Source: Lachnospiraceae bacterium UBA7054
GTDB taxonomy: Bacteria; Bacillota; Clostridia; Lachnospirales; Lachnospiraceae
DNA: 64,000 nt
Reading direction: 5' to 3'
NCBI GenBank assembly: GCA_002492725.1
Contig: DLAF01000053.1
Span: 10,345 to 74,344, forward strand
Numbering within the stretch: the stretch's first letter is position 1; every line of letters starts with the position of its first letter. Under the pieces are notes generated by a model. The model was not told the origin of the DNA and made no database searches. It saw nothing but the letters and a program-made list of their open reading frames with translations. Positions 1 to 8,760 of this stretch are shown in pieces. The position numbers were made by a program, and so were the translations under genes.

Positions 1-167
1 CGCAGGAAGACGGCTGGCTGCTGCTGCCCATGCTGGAGGATGCCCTGACTGCAAAGCTTATCCGAAATTTAATGGCGCAGAATGTCTCCCTGTACCGCTT
101 GGAACAGCGGGAGACCAGCCTGGAAGATATCTTCTTGACTTTGACAGGAAAGGAGAGCAGCTTATGA
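1..167 (+). CDS. ABC transporter ATP-binding protein, C-terminal end (partial)
   Basis: The window opens inside this gene; only the last 54 codons are present, read in the frame that starts at base 3. The tail ends with SLEDIFLTLTG, a sequence typical of the end of BcrA/LanF-type ATPases that power drug or lantibiotic exporters. The stop codon overlaps the start of the next gene by 4 bases (ATGA), so the two are translationally coupled. Walker motifs lie outside the window, so family placement rests on the tail and on the two permease genes downstream. Confidence 0.8.
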   Translation, partial: QEDGWLLLPMLEDALTAKLIRNLMAQNVSLYRLEQRETSLEDIFLTLTGKESSL

Positions 168-916
168 GAACCTTACAATTGGAATTTTATAAAATCAGAC
201 GAAGGAAGGTATGGCTTTCCATGTTTGCCATGCTCGGTGTGCAGTTATTATGGGGTCTGTGGGCCATGCGCAATCCCAAGGACTGGGAGCTTGCAAGCGG
301 GTGGATGTCCCTGCTCTACTCTTTGTCAGTCTTAGACGGCGTGATGATGCCCACTATCATGTCACTGCTTGCCTCCCGTCTGGCCGATATCGAGCACAAG
401 GGCAATACCTACAAACAGCTAAGAACACTGCGGCCGGCCGCCAGCCTCTACCAGGCCAAAGCGCTCTGCGGCCTGATCATCCTTGTGGTGCTGCTGGCTT
501 TCCAGGCTGCCGTCTTCATCCTGTACGGTTATTGCCTGGGCTATGAAGGCAACCCCGACCCGCGATATTATCTGTTATCCTATGGATTAAAATTTGCCAG
601 CTGTTTATCCCTGTTTTTGTTACAGCTCTTACTCTCCATGCTTTTTGCCAACCAGATGATTCCGCTGGTCGTGGGGCTTGGCGGTTCTATGGTCGCGCTG
701 CTTATCATGTTTGTCTCACACTATTCCTTTCTGCCCTGGGGTGGCAACCTAAGCGCCAGCGTAGTCGGGATGGACTGGGACGAAAACAGCAGAATCATCA
801 CCTACTTTTACCGCGAATATTCGCCCGCAGAAATTGCTGCCGTCGTCTGCATCTTTGTCTGGGTCGCCGTGTTCTATCTGGCGGGTCGAATCCTGTTTAC
901 GCGGCGGGAAGTATAG
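164..916 (+). CDS. ABC-2 type permease (lantibiotic-immunity MutE/EpiE-like)
   Basis: A 250-residue integral membrane protein with about six hydrophobic segments. It begins with the short basic lead MRTLQLEFYKIRRRKVWL typical of ABC-2 permeases of the bacitracin/lantibiotic immunity type. It is fused by a 4-base overlap to the ATPase upstream and followed 16 bases later by a second permease. An ATPase plus two unlike small permeases matches LanF-LanE-LanG organisation. The substrate is unknown; self-immunity or peptide-antibiotic resistance is inferred from gene order only, and no lantibiotic biosynthesis gene is visible. Confidence 0.75.
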   Translation: MRTLQLEFYKIRRRKVWLSMFAMLGVQLLWGLWAMRNPKDWELASGWMSLLYSLSVLDGVMMPTIMSLLASRLADIEHKGNTYKQLRTLRPAASLYQAKALCGLIILVVLLAFQAAVFILYGYCLGYEGNPDPRYYLLSYGLKFASCLSLFLLQLLLSMLFANQMIPLVVGLGGSMVALLIMFVSHYSFLPWGGNLSASVVGMDWDENSRIITYFYREYSPAEIAAVVCIFVWVAVFYLAGRILFTRREV

Positions 917-932
917 AAAAGGAGGATTAAAA

Positions 933-1658
933 ATGACTGCACTTTATAAAACCATAATGGCGGAACGCATTAAATTAAGGCGGAGTCCCGTCTGGCTGGC
1001 CTTCTTCTGCCTGCCCCTAATCTCCGCCTTCTTTGGAACAAACAATTATCGTATGAATCAGGAAATCCTGCAGAGCGAATGGCTCAGCCTCTGGACGCAG
1101 CACTCTCTGTTTCTCTGCTTTCTTTTCATGCCCGCATTGATCGGCACTTACTGCTCCTACCTATGGCGGCTGGAGCATTTGCGAAACAACTGGAACAGCT
1201 TTCTGACCGCACCCGTTTCTCATTTTGCCCTCTATTTCGGCAAACTTTTTCAAGGCGTCCTCATGACGATTCTGGGCAACGTCTGGGTGTTTTTCCTGTA
1301 TTTTATCTGCGGGAAGCTTTGCGGATTAAATACCCCCGTGCCGAAAGCAGCCCTCTCATGGTTTCTCTTTGGGACGCTCGGCGGCATCGTGGTCTGCTGC
1401 ATCCAGCTTACGCTCTCCCTATGGATCCGCTCCTTCGCCATCCCCATCGGCATCGCTCTGGCAGGCGGCATCGGCGGGATGCTCATCACCAATAAGGGAC
1501 TCGGCTGCTTCTACCCCTACTCGCTCTACGCGATTGGAATGCGCGCCAACAATCCCAATATGGAACTTCCCGCCGGACAGTTTTTGTCGGGATGCGTTGT
1601 CTTCATCCTGTCCTGCTGCGCTATCTCCGTGTGGAAACTGAAGCGTGGGGAATCATAA
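933..1658 (+). CDS. ABC-2 type permease (lantibiotic-immunity MutG-like)
   Basis: A 241-residue membrane protein starting MTALYKTIMAERIKLRRS. The start at 933 is chosen because GGAGG lies at 921-925, 7 bases before it; an in-frame start at 834 would overlap the previous gene by 80 bases. About six transmembrane segments and an N-terminal basic helix fit the second permease of LanFEG-type exporters. It should form the membrane channel with the preceding permease. Its end overlaps the end of the convergent reductase gene by 6 bases. Confidence 0.75.
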   Translation: MTALYKTIMAERIKLRRSPVWLAFFCLPLISAFFGTNNYRMNQEILQSEWLSLWTQHSLFLCFLFMPALIGTYCSYLWRLEHLRNNWNSFLTAPVSHFALYFGKLFQGVLMTILGNVWVFFLYFICGKLCGLNTPVPKAALSWFLFGTLGGIVVCCIQLTLSLWIRSFAIPIGIALAGGIGGMLITNKGLGCFYPYSLYAIGMRANNPNMELPAGQFLSGCVVFILSCCAISVWKLKRGES

Positions 1659-2570
1659 GTGTTCCTTCCGCGCCTTCCGCGCCACCATCTCATACGTGGG
1701 GGTCGGTACGCCGTACCGCGCCCCCAGCCGTACCACCTCATAGATAAGGCCGTCGATCTCGGAGGGCCTGTCCGCATAGATATCCCGCTGCATGGAGGTG
1801 CTGGCGTCGGGACTTAAGGTATCTAAGATCTGCAGATTGGTGGTGACGATATCCACCAAAAAAGGCACGTCCATGGCAACCGCAAGCGTGTCGATCTCCC
1901 GCATCAGCTTCACAAAAGTATCCCTGGGCTCTCCTGTCTCCTGCATCGCCCCTGCGGAAACGTGATAATAGAGACCGCAGGCCGCCATCGGCGAGACATA
2001 GGCAAACTTCTGCAGCGCATCCCGCCTGATATTCTCGGAGAGCACTCCGTCAATACCGCTCTCCTTTAAGTCCTTTGCCACCTCAAACAGGGCAGGCCTC
2101 ATCTCTTCCTGTTTACGCACGCCGTACACGATGCGGAAGATATCCCCGCGAAGCAGAATCGTCCCCGGTTCCTTGATCTCCCCGGCAATATAAATGCAGC
2201 CGTCCGTCACCAAAAGCTCCGGAAGCTTCTCCTGCATCCTGCCGCCGGTTCCATAAATATTAAGAATGGGAATGACAATCGTATCACTTTTTGCCACGCG
2301 TCGGATAAAGGGGATGGTATCTTCCAACGAATACCCTTTCACACACACAAAAATAACATCGGGCTGCTCATGATAATGCTCCATATCCGCTGCCTTGATG
2401 GGGTACACAGTATAATTCCCCTTCTTCGTGGTCTCCATCTTAAGGCCTTCTTCCTGCATCTTTGCAAGGTGTGCGCCCCGTGCGATCAGGGTCACGTCCT
2501 TGCCGGCTTCCGTCATGTACGCGCCGATGCTGCCGCCGGTACCGCCTGCGCCAATAATAAGATATTTCAT
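1653..2570 (-). CDS. 2-dehydropantoate 2-reductase-like (PanE/ApbA family)
   Basis: A 305-residue protein starting MKYLIIGAGGTGGSIG, a Rossmann nucleotide-binding motif. The family reduces ketopantoate to pantoate with NADPH. The central lysine expected in the catalytic helix is plausibly that of DALQKFAYV. The start is placed at 2570, where the glycine-rich motif begins; a GGAGG lies 14 bases upstream, which is long, and a start at 2597 is possible but has no ribosome site. Many clostridial paralogues of this family are not true PanE, so the substrate remains uncertain. It converges on the ABC permease gene and has no pantothenate genes beside it. Confidence 0.75.
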   Translation of the reverse strand: MKYLIIGAGGTGGSIGAYMTEAGKDVTLIARGAHLAKMQEEGLKMETTKKGNYTVYPIKAADMEHYHEQPDVIFVCVKGYSLEDTIPFIRRVAKSDTIVIPILNIYGTGGRMQEKLPELLVTDGCIYIAGEIKEPGTILLRGDIFRIVYGVRKQEEMRPALFEVAKDLKESGIDGVLSENIRRDALQKFAYVSPMAACGLYYHVSAGAMQETGEPRDTFVKLMREIDTLAVAMDVPFLVDIVTTNLQILDTLSPDASTSMQRDIYADRPSEIDGLIYEVVRLGARYGVPTPTYEMVARKARKEHL

Positions 2571-2662
2571 ACTATTTAATCTGTCCTCCTTCATCATTTA
2601 AGCATATTCTACAAAATTTTCCCCGCAATCACAAGCGCAGTTTTTCTTCCGCAAAAGCCCTC

Positions 2663-2691
2663 TTGACACATCCCGCTTTTGGGTCCATAAT
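2663..2691 (+). promoter_or_regulatory. Sigma-A-like promoter of the Mrp operon
   Basis: TTGACA at 2663-2668 and CATAAT at 2686-2691, with exactly 17 bases between them. It lies about 75 bases before mrpE and faces the ten-gene antiporter operon. No other promoter of similar quality was seen inside the operon. Confidence 0.7.
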
Positions 2692-2764
2692 AGCATCGTT
2701 GTATAGACAGCCTTTTTAATAGGAAGAAACTTTTCAGAGAATTACAGATGAGCGGGGTAAGAAA

Positions 2765-3226
2765 ATGTTTGTACTGTTTTTTTTGATCTGGGTTATCTTT
2801 AACGGGCAATTGACCGCAGAAATTGCGGCTTTCGGCGTCGTGATCGCAGGCGTCATGTATCTGTTTTTATGCAAGTTTTTAAATTATCATCCACGTTATG
2901 ACCTTTTTCTTCTGAAAAAATCCCCTCTGTTGATTCAATATATCGTTACTCTTGTCATAGAGATCATCAAGGCGAATCTGGTTGTCTTTCGCTTGATCTA
3001 CACAGCGGAATACGAGCTGGAGCCTGCCATCGTACATTTTAAGACGGATCTGCATTCCACTTTTGCGCGGGTGCTTTTAGCCAACTCCATCACGCTGACA
3101 CCCGGCACCATTACCGTCTCCCTGCAGGAGGACCATTACATGGTACACTGTCTTGATAAAGAACTTGCGGAGGGTATTTCCTCCTCCGTTTTTGTCAGAT
3201 TATTGAAAAAAATCGAAGCAAACTGA
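2765..3226 (+). CDS. mrpE: Multisubunit cation/proton antiporter subunit E
   Basis: A 153-residue protein with two or three N-terminal hydrophobic segments and the family pattern ARVLLANSITLTPGTITV near residues 100-117. MrpE (MbhA in archaeal hydrogenases) is a small accessory subunit of Mrp-type antiporters. GGGG precedes the start by about 7 bases. It is the first gene of an operon in the order E-F-G, the order found at the start of archaeal mbh clusters and not the usual A-to-G order of Bacillus mrp. Confidence 0.9.
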   Translation: MFVLFFLIWVIFNGQLTAEIAAFGVVIAGVMYLFLCKFLNYHPRYDLFLLKKSPLLIQYIVTLVIEIIKANLVVFRLIYTAEYELEPAIVHFKTDLHSTFARVLLANSITLTPGTITVSLQEDHYMVHCLDKELAEGISSSVFVRLLKKIEAN

Positions 3227-3269
3227 AAGACTGCATGAAAGGTTACAGCAATATCCTATGGAGGTACCA

Positions 3270-3590
3270 ATGGAACTTTATCACACACTCTACATTACAC
3301 TGCTGGCGCTCTTTTCCCTCCTGCTGCTCATCTGCCTGATTCGCGCCGTAAAAGGGCCGCAGGTGGCTGATCGTCTGATGGCCGTCAACATGATGGGCAC
3401 TATGGTCATGGTTATGATCTCGGTGCTGGCTCTCCTTTTAAACGAGGGCTATCTGGTGGACATCTGCCTGATTTACGCCATGATCAGCTTCCTTTCGGTG
3501 GTAGTCCTTTCCAAGGTCTACATCGGAATCTATGAAGAGCGCATGCGCAAAAAGAATGAAGAGGAGGGCGTTTCCCATGACAGCCATTGA
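3270..3590 (+). CDS. mrpF: Multisubunit cation/proton antiporter subunit F
   Basis: A 106-residue protein with three membrane helices; the stretch VKGPQVADRLMAVNMMG is typical of MrpF/MbhB. The start is placed at 3270 because GGAGG at 3260-3264 sits 5 bases before it; the in-frame ATG at 3258 itself overlaps that ribosome site. The 3' end overlaps mrpG by 14 bases, indicating coupled translation. It is expected to sit next to MrpE and MrpG in the peripheral arm of the complex. Confidence 0.9.
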   Translation: MELYHTLYITLLALFSLLLLICLIRAVKGPQVADRLMAVNMMGTMVMVMISVLALLLNEGYLVDICLIYAMISFLSVVVLSKVYIGIYEERMRKKNEEEGVSHDSH

Positions 3591-3999
3591 GTGGATCCGC
3601 TTCCTGAGCGGAAGCCTGTTTTTATTGATCGGCATTGTGATTTTTTTCACGGAGCTGTTTGGCGTATTTCATTTTAAATATGTTTTGAATCGGATGCATG
3701 CCGCCGCTATGGGGGATACGCTGGCAATCAGCGCCTGTCTGATTGGGCTGATGATTTTTTCGGGTTTTAATTTTACCACCCTGAAACTGTTTTTGATTAT
3801 CGTATTTTTATGGTTCGCCTCCCCCGTTTCCTCCCATGTACTGGCAAGATTAGAGACTGCCACCAATGAAAACTTAAGCGAACATTGCGAAATTTATGAG
3901 GATGTAAGCGACTTAGAACGAGAGCTGGCCGCAAGGAAAAACGGTGAGCCGGATAAAACCGTTGAAGATACGAAGAAAAAGGAGGCGCCTGTAACATGA
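3577..3999 (+). CDS. mrpG: Multisubunit cation/proton antiporter subunit G
   Basis: A 140-residue protein with three helices in its first 90 residues, including FHFKYVLNRMHAAAMGDTL, a typical MrpG/MbhC motif. A charged cytosolic tail (residues about 100-140) is longer than in most MrpG. The start at 3577 follows GAGGAGG at 3561-3567 and lies within mrpF. The stop overlaps the next start by 4 bases (ATGA). Confidence 0.9.
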   Translation: MTAIEWIRFLSGSLFLLIGIVIFFTELFGVFHFKYVLNRMHAAAMGDTLAISACLIGLMIFSGFNFTTLKLFLIIVFLWFASPVSSHVLARLETATNENLSEHCEIYEDVSDLERELAARKNGEPDKTVEDTKKKEAPVT

Positions 4000-4286
4000 C
4001 GGCTTTTCAGATTATTTTGATGGGACTCCTGATCGTTTGTGCAGTCTCCGTCAGCTTTTCCAAAAATCTGCTAAATTCCATACTGATCTATATGTCCTTC
4101 AGTCTGGTCATGTCCATGCTGTGGATCTGTCTGGAATCCCCCGACCTGGCCATCACGGAGGCCGCCGTAGGCGCGGGCATTACCAGCGTACTCTTTTTCG
4201 TGACCTTAAAGAAGATCCACGCAATCGAAGCCGTGAAGGAAGAAAAGCAGGCGGAAGGGAAAACGGAGGAAGAAAATCATGAGTAA
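3996..4286 (+). CDS. MbhD-like antiporter subunit (DUF4040)
   Basis: A 96-residue, three-helix protein with the motif SPDLAITEAAVGAGITSVLF, the hallmark of the DUF4040/MbhD domain. In Bacillus Mrp this domain is the C-terminal part of MrpA; here, as in archaeal membrane-bound hydrogenase (Mbh), it is a separate small subunit. The polar C-terminal tail is rich in lysine and glutamate. It overlaps the gene on each side by 4 and 8 bases, so it belongs firmly to the operon. Confidence 0.85.
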   Translation: MTAFQIILMGLLIVCAVSVSFSKNLLNSILIYMSFSLVMSMLWICLESPDLAITEAAVGAGITSVLFFVTLKKIHAIEAVKEEKQAEGKTEEENHE

Positions 4287-5229
4287 GAAAAAGTCATCTG
4301 AGGCATACCAAAAAACCTTTGCTTTTCGCTTTTTCAGGTGGTTTGGCGGTGAAAAGGACCCTTATCTCGGGGAACTGGAAATGCAGCCTCAGGATGAATA
4401 TCATGTGAGCGAGGAGGCCATTCTGCGTCGAGAGAAGGAACACGACGCCATCATGGACAAGGTCTATGATGCGCAGCACAATAAGGGGCTTCACCTTTTC
4501 CACAGTCTCTATGAGATTACCAGCGTTTTATTTTGCCTGTTTCTGATTGCTCTGCTTTTGGTGACAGTTTCCTATTTGCCGGCTGTCGGGACCGTGACTC
4601 GTCCGGTCAATAACGAAGTGGCCAAACGTTACATCGAGAATGGCCTGGAAGAGACGGGGGCCGTCAATATCGTGGCTGGCATGATCCTGGACTACAGAGC
4701 TTTTGACACTCTGGGGGAATCTCACGTTCTGTTCGTGGCCACGATCACAGTACTCATCCTGCTTCGCCTGAATAAGGGACAGGAAGATCAAAACGACCGT
4801 ATTTTTGAACCGAAAAACGACGCGATATTACAGCTTGTCGCAACCTTTTTGGTTCCGATCATCATTATTTTTGGTATTTACATTATCTTAAACGGGCACC
4901 TTGGTCCCGGCGGCGGTTTCTCCGGCGGCGCGGTGATCGGCGCGGGTCTGGTTCTGTACTTAAACGCCTTTGGCTTTGCAAAAACAGAGCGGTTTTTTAC
5001 GGAAAAAACCTACAAATGGGTATGCTTTTTCTCCCTCTCTTTCTACTGCCTGGCCAAGAGCTACTCCTTCTACACTGGAGCCAATCAGCTTCACAGCATC
5101 ATCCCGAAGGGGACGCCCGGCGCAATTCTTTCAAGCGGCCTGATCCTGCCCTTAAACATCGCCGTGGGGCTGGTGGTCGCCTGCACGATCTACGCTTTTT
5201 ATGCTATGTTTCGCAAAGGAGGGTTTTAA
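4279..5229 (+). CDS. mrpB: Fused MbhE-MrpB antiporter subunit
   Basis: A 316-residue protein joining two subunits that are separate in archaeal Mbh. Residues 1 to about 75 are a charged cytosolic extension. About 80-165 hold a helix and the MbhE signature RYIENGLEETGAVNIV followed by DTLGE. From about 182 onward is the MrpB/MnhB domain with HLGPGGGFSGG in its first loop. Fusion of MbhE to MrpB is the main oddity; the N-terminal extension is not something I recognise. It overlaps the MbhD-like gene by 8 bases and is followed at once by mrpC. Confidence 0.85.
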   Translation: MSKKKSSEAYQKTFAFRFFRWFGGEKDPYLGELEMQPQDEYHVSEEAILRREKEHDAIMDKVYDAQHNKGLHLFHSLYEITSVLFCLFLIALLLVTVSYLPAVGTVTRPVNNEVAKRYIENGLEETGAVNIVAGMILDYRAFDTLGESHVLFVATITVLILLRLNKGQEDQNDRIFEPKNDAILQLVATFLVPIIIIFGIYIILNGHLGPGGGFSGGAVIGAGLVLYLNAFGFAKTERFFTEKTYKWVCFFSLSFYCLAKSYSFYTGANQLHSIIPKGTPGAILSSGLILPLNIAVGLVVACTIYAFYAMFRKGGF

Positions 5230-5230
5230 G

Positions 5231-5605
5231 ATGGGCCCTAATTTATTCGCAAATTACGGGGAAGCGGTGTCGGCGATTCTGTTTTGCATCGGCTTTACCA
5301 ATCTGCTTTTACAGAAAAACCTGATCAAAAAAATCATCGGCCTGAACATCATGGACAGTGCAATCTACCTTTTTTTGGCGGAAAAAGGCTATATCGCCGG
5401 ACGGGTTGCGCCCATTGTCGTAAACGGCGTGACAAGCACGGAAGCCTATATCAACCCGATCCCCAGCGGTCTGGTGCTGACGGGTATTGTGGTGTCCGTG
5501 TCCGTGACTGCACTGATGCTGTCCCTGACGATCCGCCTGTATACCCGATATCATACGCTCGATCTGGACGAGATTTCCATGCTGTTAAAGAAGGAGGGGC
5601 GTTAA
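5231..5605 (+). CDS. mrpC: Multisubunit cation/proton antiporter subunit C (NuoK-like)
   Basis: A 124-residue, three-helix protein resembling MrpC/MbhG and NuoK of complex I. The family pattern LLQKNLIKKIIGLNIMDSAI is clear, followed by TSTEAYINPIPSGLVLTGIV. The start at 5231 follows AAAGGAGGG; the gene begins one base after the preceding stop. NuoK-like subunits carry glutamates in helices 2 and 3 used in ion transfer. The next gene starts directly after the stop codon. Confidence 0.9.
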   Translation: MGPNLFANYGEAVSAILFCIGFTNLLLQKNLIKKIIGLNIMDSAIYLFLAEKGYIAGRVAPIVVNGVTSTEAYINPIPSGLVLTGIVVSVSVTALMLSLTIRLYTRYHTLDLDEISMLLKKEGR

Positions 5606-7099
5606 ATGAACTTTATTTGCAATTTTCCTTTCTTCTCGATCCTGTTAAGCCTTTTTTCGGGCACAATCTGTTCCGTTCTGCCCGCAAAGGCCGCCAAAGT
5701 CGTAAACCGCGTAGTGATAGCCGTAGTCGGCCTGCTCTCGGCTGTTCTGCTCGTTTACCTTGTATCCGTAGGCGAACCCTTTGTCTATTGGATGGGCCAT
5801 TTCCCCGCCCCCTGGGGCAACGAGATCCGAGCGGGCATCCTGGAAGCCGGCATGGCGCTGTTTTTCTGCATCATCATGTACTTATCCATGGCGGGCGGCG
5901 CACATAAACTCTACGATGAAGTGGATGAGAGCAAACACAACCTCTACTATATTCTGGTGAACCTCCTGCTCTCCTCCCTGCTCGCGCTGGTCTACACCAA
6001 CGACATGTTTACCGCCTACGTCTTTGTGGAGATCAATACTATCTCCGCCTGCGGCCTGATTATGATCAGACAGGTTGGACGCACCATCGAAGCCGCTGTC
6101 CGCTATATGATCATGAGCCTTTTGGGATCCGGACTTCTGCTCTTTGGCCTTTGTATTATGTACGACCTGACCGGACATCTTCTGATGAGCAACATCAAAG
6201 AGTCTGTCGGCCTGCTCATGGCAAACGGAGAATACCAGATTCCGCTGATTGTTTCCGTCGCTTTGATGTGTGTGGGCCTGTGCATCAAAAGCGCGCTGTT
6301 TCCCTTCCATGCCTGGCTGCCGGACGCCTATGGATACTCTACGGTATCCTCTGCGGCGATCCTTTCCAGTCTGGTTTCCAAGGGGTATATCTTTCTGTTA
6401 ATTAAGATCATTTACCGTGTCATCGGCTTTCGTATCTTTAACAGTACAAGGATTATAGACGTACTCTTTGTCTTTGGCCTGATGGGTATGATCTTTGGTT
6501 CCATCAGCGCCATTCGGGAAAATGATATCCGCCGGATGATCGCCTTTTCCTCGGTGGCGCAAATCGGCTATATCTACATGGGCTTTGGTATGGGCACACA
6601 GCAGGGTATGGTAGCAAGCGTCTACCACATCCTGTCCCACGCAGCCACCAAGTCCCTGCTGTTTATCGCCGCCATCGGCCTCACGGAGGTTTCCGGCGGC
6701 AGCCGTAAATTTGTTGACCTGACAGGGGCCGGCTACCGCAACAAATGGGCGGGCGTGGCTTTTACGGTAGGCTCCTTGTCCATGGTCGGTATTCCCCTGT
6801 TCTCGGGTTTTATCAGCAAGCTCCTTTTTGCACAGGCCGCTGTTCAGGTGGAAGGCAAGATGCTGGCTTCGTTGATCGTATTGGGCATCAGTACGGTACT
6901 AAACGCAGTTTACTTTATGAAGACCGTGATCCGCATCTATACTGCCGCGAAAGATTCGCCTTATGAAGGCATTTCCTTTGGCAAAATGAAAATCTACGCC
7001 GTAACGCTTCTATTTTTCATTCTGTTGAATGTATTACTGGGCGTCAGTTCCCAACCGGTCGTAGATCTGATTGAGCGGGGGCTTTCCATGTTTGCCTAA
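5606..7099 (+). CDS. mrpD: Antiporter-like subunit 1 (MrpD/NuoN type)
   Basis: A 497-residue protein with about 14 membrane helices. It keeps the two residues central to ion pumping in this family: a helix-5 glutamate in YVFVEINTISACG and a helix-7 lysine in IKSALFPFHAWLPDA. It starts one base after mrpC with AAGGAGGGGCG upstream. It is the first of four antiporter-like subunits in this operon and, from its position after mrpC, the best candidate for canonical MrpD/MbhH. Its stop codon lies inside a perfect 9-bp hairpin. Confidence 0.9.
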   Translation: MNFICNFPFFSILLSLFSGTICSVLPAKAAKVVNRVVIAVVGLLSAVLLVYLVSVGEPFVYWMGHFPAPWGNEIRAGILEAGMALFFCIIMYLSMAGGAHKLYDEVDESKHNLYYILVNLLLSSLLALVYTNDMFTAYVFVEINTISACGLIMIRQVGRTIEAAVRYMIMSLLGSGLLLFGLCIMYDLTGHLLMSNIKESVGLLMANGEYQIPLIVSVALMCVGLCIKSALFPFHAWLPDAYGYSTVSSAAILSSLVSKGYIFLLIKIIYRVIGFRIFNSTRIIDVLFVFGLMGMIFGSISAIRENDIRRMIAFSSVAQIGYIYMGFGMGTQQGMVASVYHILSHAATKSLLFIAAIGLTEVSGGSRKFVDLTGAGYRNKWAGVAFTVGSLSMVGIPLFSGFISKLLFAQAAVQVEGKMLASLIVLGISTVLNAVYFMKTVIRIYTAAKDSPYEGISFGKMKIYAVTLLFFILLNVLLGVSSQPVVDLIERGLSMFA

Positions 7100-7219
7100 T
7101 CGAGCTGCGCTCGATTACGAGGACCGCTCTGCGGCCTCGGATGATACGGAATTGTCCTATACGACGATTACGAGGACCGCTCTGCGGCCTCGGATGATAC
7201 GGGAATTTTCCTATATGAC
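7097..7219 (+). repeat. Tandem hairpin repeat inside the Mrp operon
   Basis: Three hairpins lie end to end between two antiporter genes. The first, 7097-7117, has a 9-bp stem with loop TGC and includes the mrpD stop codon. The second (7118-7139) and third (7171-7192) are identical: CGAGG-A-CCGC, loop TCT, GCGG-CCTCG. The latter two belong to a 53-base unit repeated directly (7112-7164 and 7165-7219) with a few differences in its second half. There is no U-run, so simple termination is unlikely; RNA processing, stability control or a small intergenic repeat element are possible. Confidence 0.85.
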
Positions 7220-7252
7220 GATCCCGAGAACGATTTACAAGGAGATAACGAT

Positions 7253-8725
7253 ATGTACTGTATTTTATTATCCATCTTTTTCCCAATCTTTGCGGGGCTG
7301 TTTCTGCTGATCCGCTTTCGGACGCCGCTTTCGGGAGAAAGAAAAGGCAAAGAACGAAAGCCCCTCTTACTGTTTGCAGGGACATTTCTTATCATCACGG
7401 CTCTTTTTACTATGGCAGCTCTGCTCACGGCCGGGGAAGGCTTTACCCTGTTTTACCTGACAGGGACGCTTCCGATTTATTTTAAGATCGACGCCGTGGG
7501 CTCCCTGTTTTCCCTGCTCGCGGTCATCGTTTTGGTCTGCGCCGGCTTCTTTTCCTTTGCATATATGAAGCACGAGGAACGGGAGAGCCGTTATTATGGC
7601 TTTTACCTGATAGTGTTTGGCGTGTTGAACGCCCTGTGCTTTGCGGGCAACCTAATCACCTTTTATCTGTTTTTTGAGCTTTTGACCTTGTCCTCCATGC
7701 CGTTGGTGCTGCATACCGGCTCCAAAGAGGCTGTGATGGCGGGCTTAAAATATCTGTTTTACTCACTTTGCGGCGCTTACGCGGCTCTGTTTGGCGTATA
7801 CTTTCTCTACAGAAACAGTGAGACCCTCACCTTTACCGCAGGCGGTGTGCTAAAGGCTTCCGCGGTCGCGGAACACGGCGGCTTCCTTTTGGTCGTGGCC
7901 TTCATCATGGTTCTTGGTTTCGGTGTGAAAGCAGGCATGTTTCCCATGCACGCCTGGCTGCCCACGGCGCATCCGGTGGCGCCTGCCCCTGCTTCCGCTG
8001 TCCTGTCGGCCATGATCGTCAAAGCGGGCGTACTCGCGCTTATTCGGGTAACGAATCTGTTTGGCGCAGACTTTCTTCGGGGGACATGGATGCAGACCGC
8101 CTGGATCTGCCTTACTCTGATCACGGTATTTATGGGGTCGCTCCTTGCTTTTCGCGAACCTTTACTGAAAAAACGACTGGCCTACTCCACGGTGAGCCAG
8201 CTCTCCTATATCCTCTTTGGTCTGGCCGTGATGCAGGAAGACGCTTTTCGGGGAAGCCTCCTGCATGTGCTTGCTCACGGCTTTGTCAAGGCCGTGCTCT
8301 TTCTCTGCGCCGGCGCCTTCATTTACTGCACTGGCAAAACGCGGGTGGACGAGCTTCGCGGGATCGGCAGAAGGATGCCCCTCACCCTCTGGTGCTTTAC
8401 CATCGCCTCTCTGGGTCTGATCGGGATTCCCCCGACGGGCGGCTTTGTCAGCAAGTGGTATTTGGCACTGGGTTCCTTAAAAAGCGGCATTCCCGTTCTG
8501 GGCGTGCTTGGGCCAATTGTTCTTCTGGTAAGCGCGCTGCTGACCGCAGGATATCTTCTGCCGATTACGGTACACGGCTTTTTCCCGGGAGCGGACTACG
8601 AGGGAGAACATCAGAAAAAACAGGAACCTTCCAAATGGATGACGATACCGATCGTAATAATGACAATTTTGTCAGTTTTAGTCGGCTTGTTTCCAAATGC
8701 CGTTTTCCTTTACATGATGCAGTAA
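7253..8725 (+). CDS. Antiporter-like subunit 2 (MrpD/NuoM type)
   Basis: A 490-residue protein of about 14 helices. Helix-5 glutamate is in YLFFELLTLSSMP and helix-7 lysine in GVKAGMFPMHAWLPTAHP, so the channel residues are intact. AAGGAGA lies 7 bases before the start. It differs clearly from its neighbours, so it is not a recent duplicate. It is separated from subunit 1 by the hairpin repeat and from subunit 3 by 35 bases. Confidence 0.85.
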   Translation: MYCILLSIFFPIFAGLFLLIRFRTPLSGERKGKERKPLLLFAGTFLIITALFTMAALLTAGEGFTLFYLTGTLPIYFKIDAVGSLFSLLAVIVLVCAGFFSFAYMKHEERESRYYGFYLIVFGVLNALCFAGNLITFYLFFELLTLSSMPLVLHTGSKEAVMAGLKYLFYSLCGAYAALFGVYFLYRNSETLTFTAGGVLKASAVAEHGGFLLVVAFIMVLGFGVKAGMFPMHAWLPTAHPVAPAPASAVLSAMIVKAGVLALIRVTNLFGADFLRGTWMQTAWICLTLITVFMGSLLAFREPLLKKRLAYSTVSQLSYILFGLAVMQEDAFRGSLLHVLAHGFVKAVLFLCAGAFIYCTGKTRVDELRGIGRRMPLTLWCFTIASLGLIGIPPTGGFVSKWYLALGSLKSGIPVLGVLGPIVLLVSALLTAGYLLPITVHGFFPGADYEGEHQKKQEPSKWMTIPIVIMTILSVLVGLFPNAVFLYMMQ

Positions 8726-8760
8726 ACTGCTCTGACATGGAAGATTAGGGGGATAATCCA

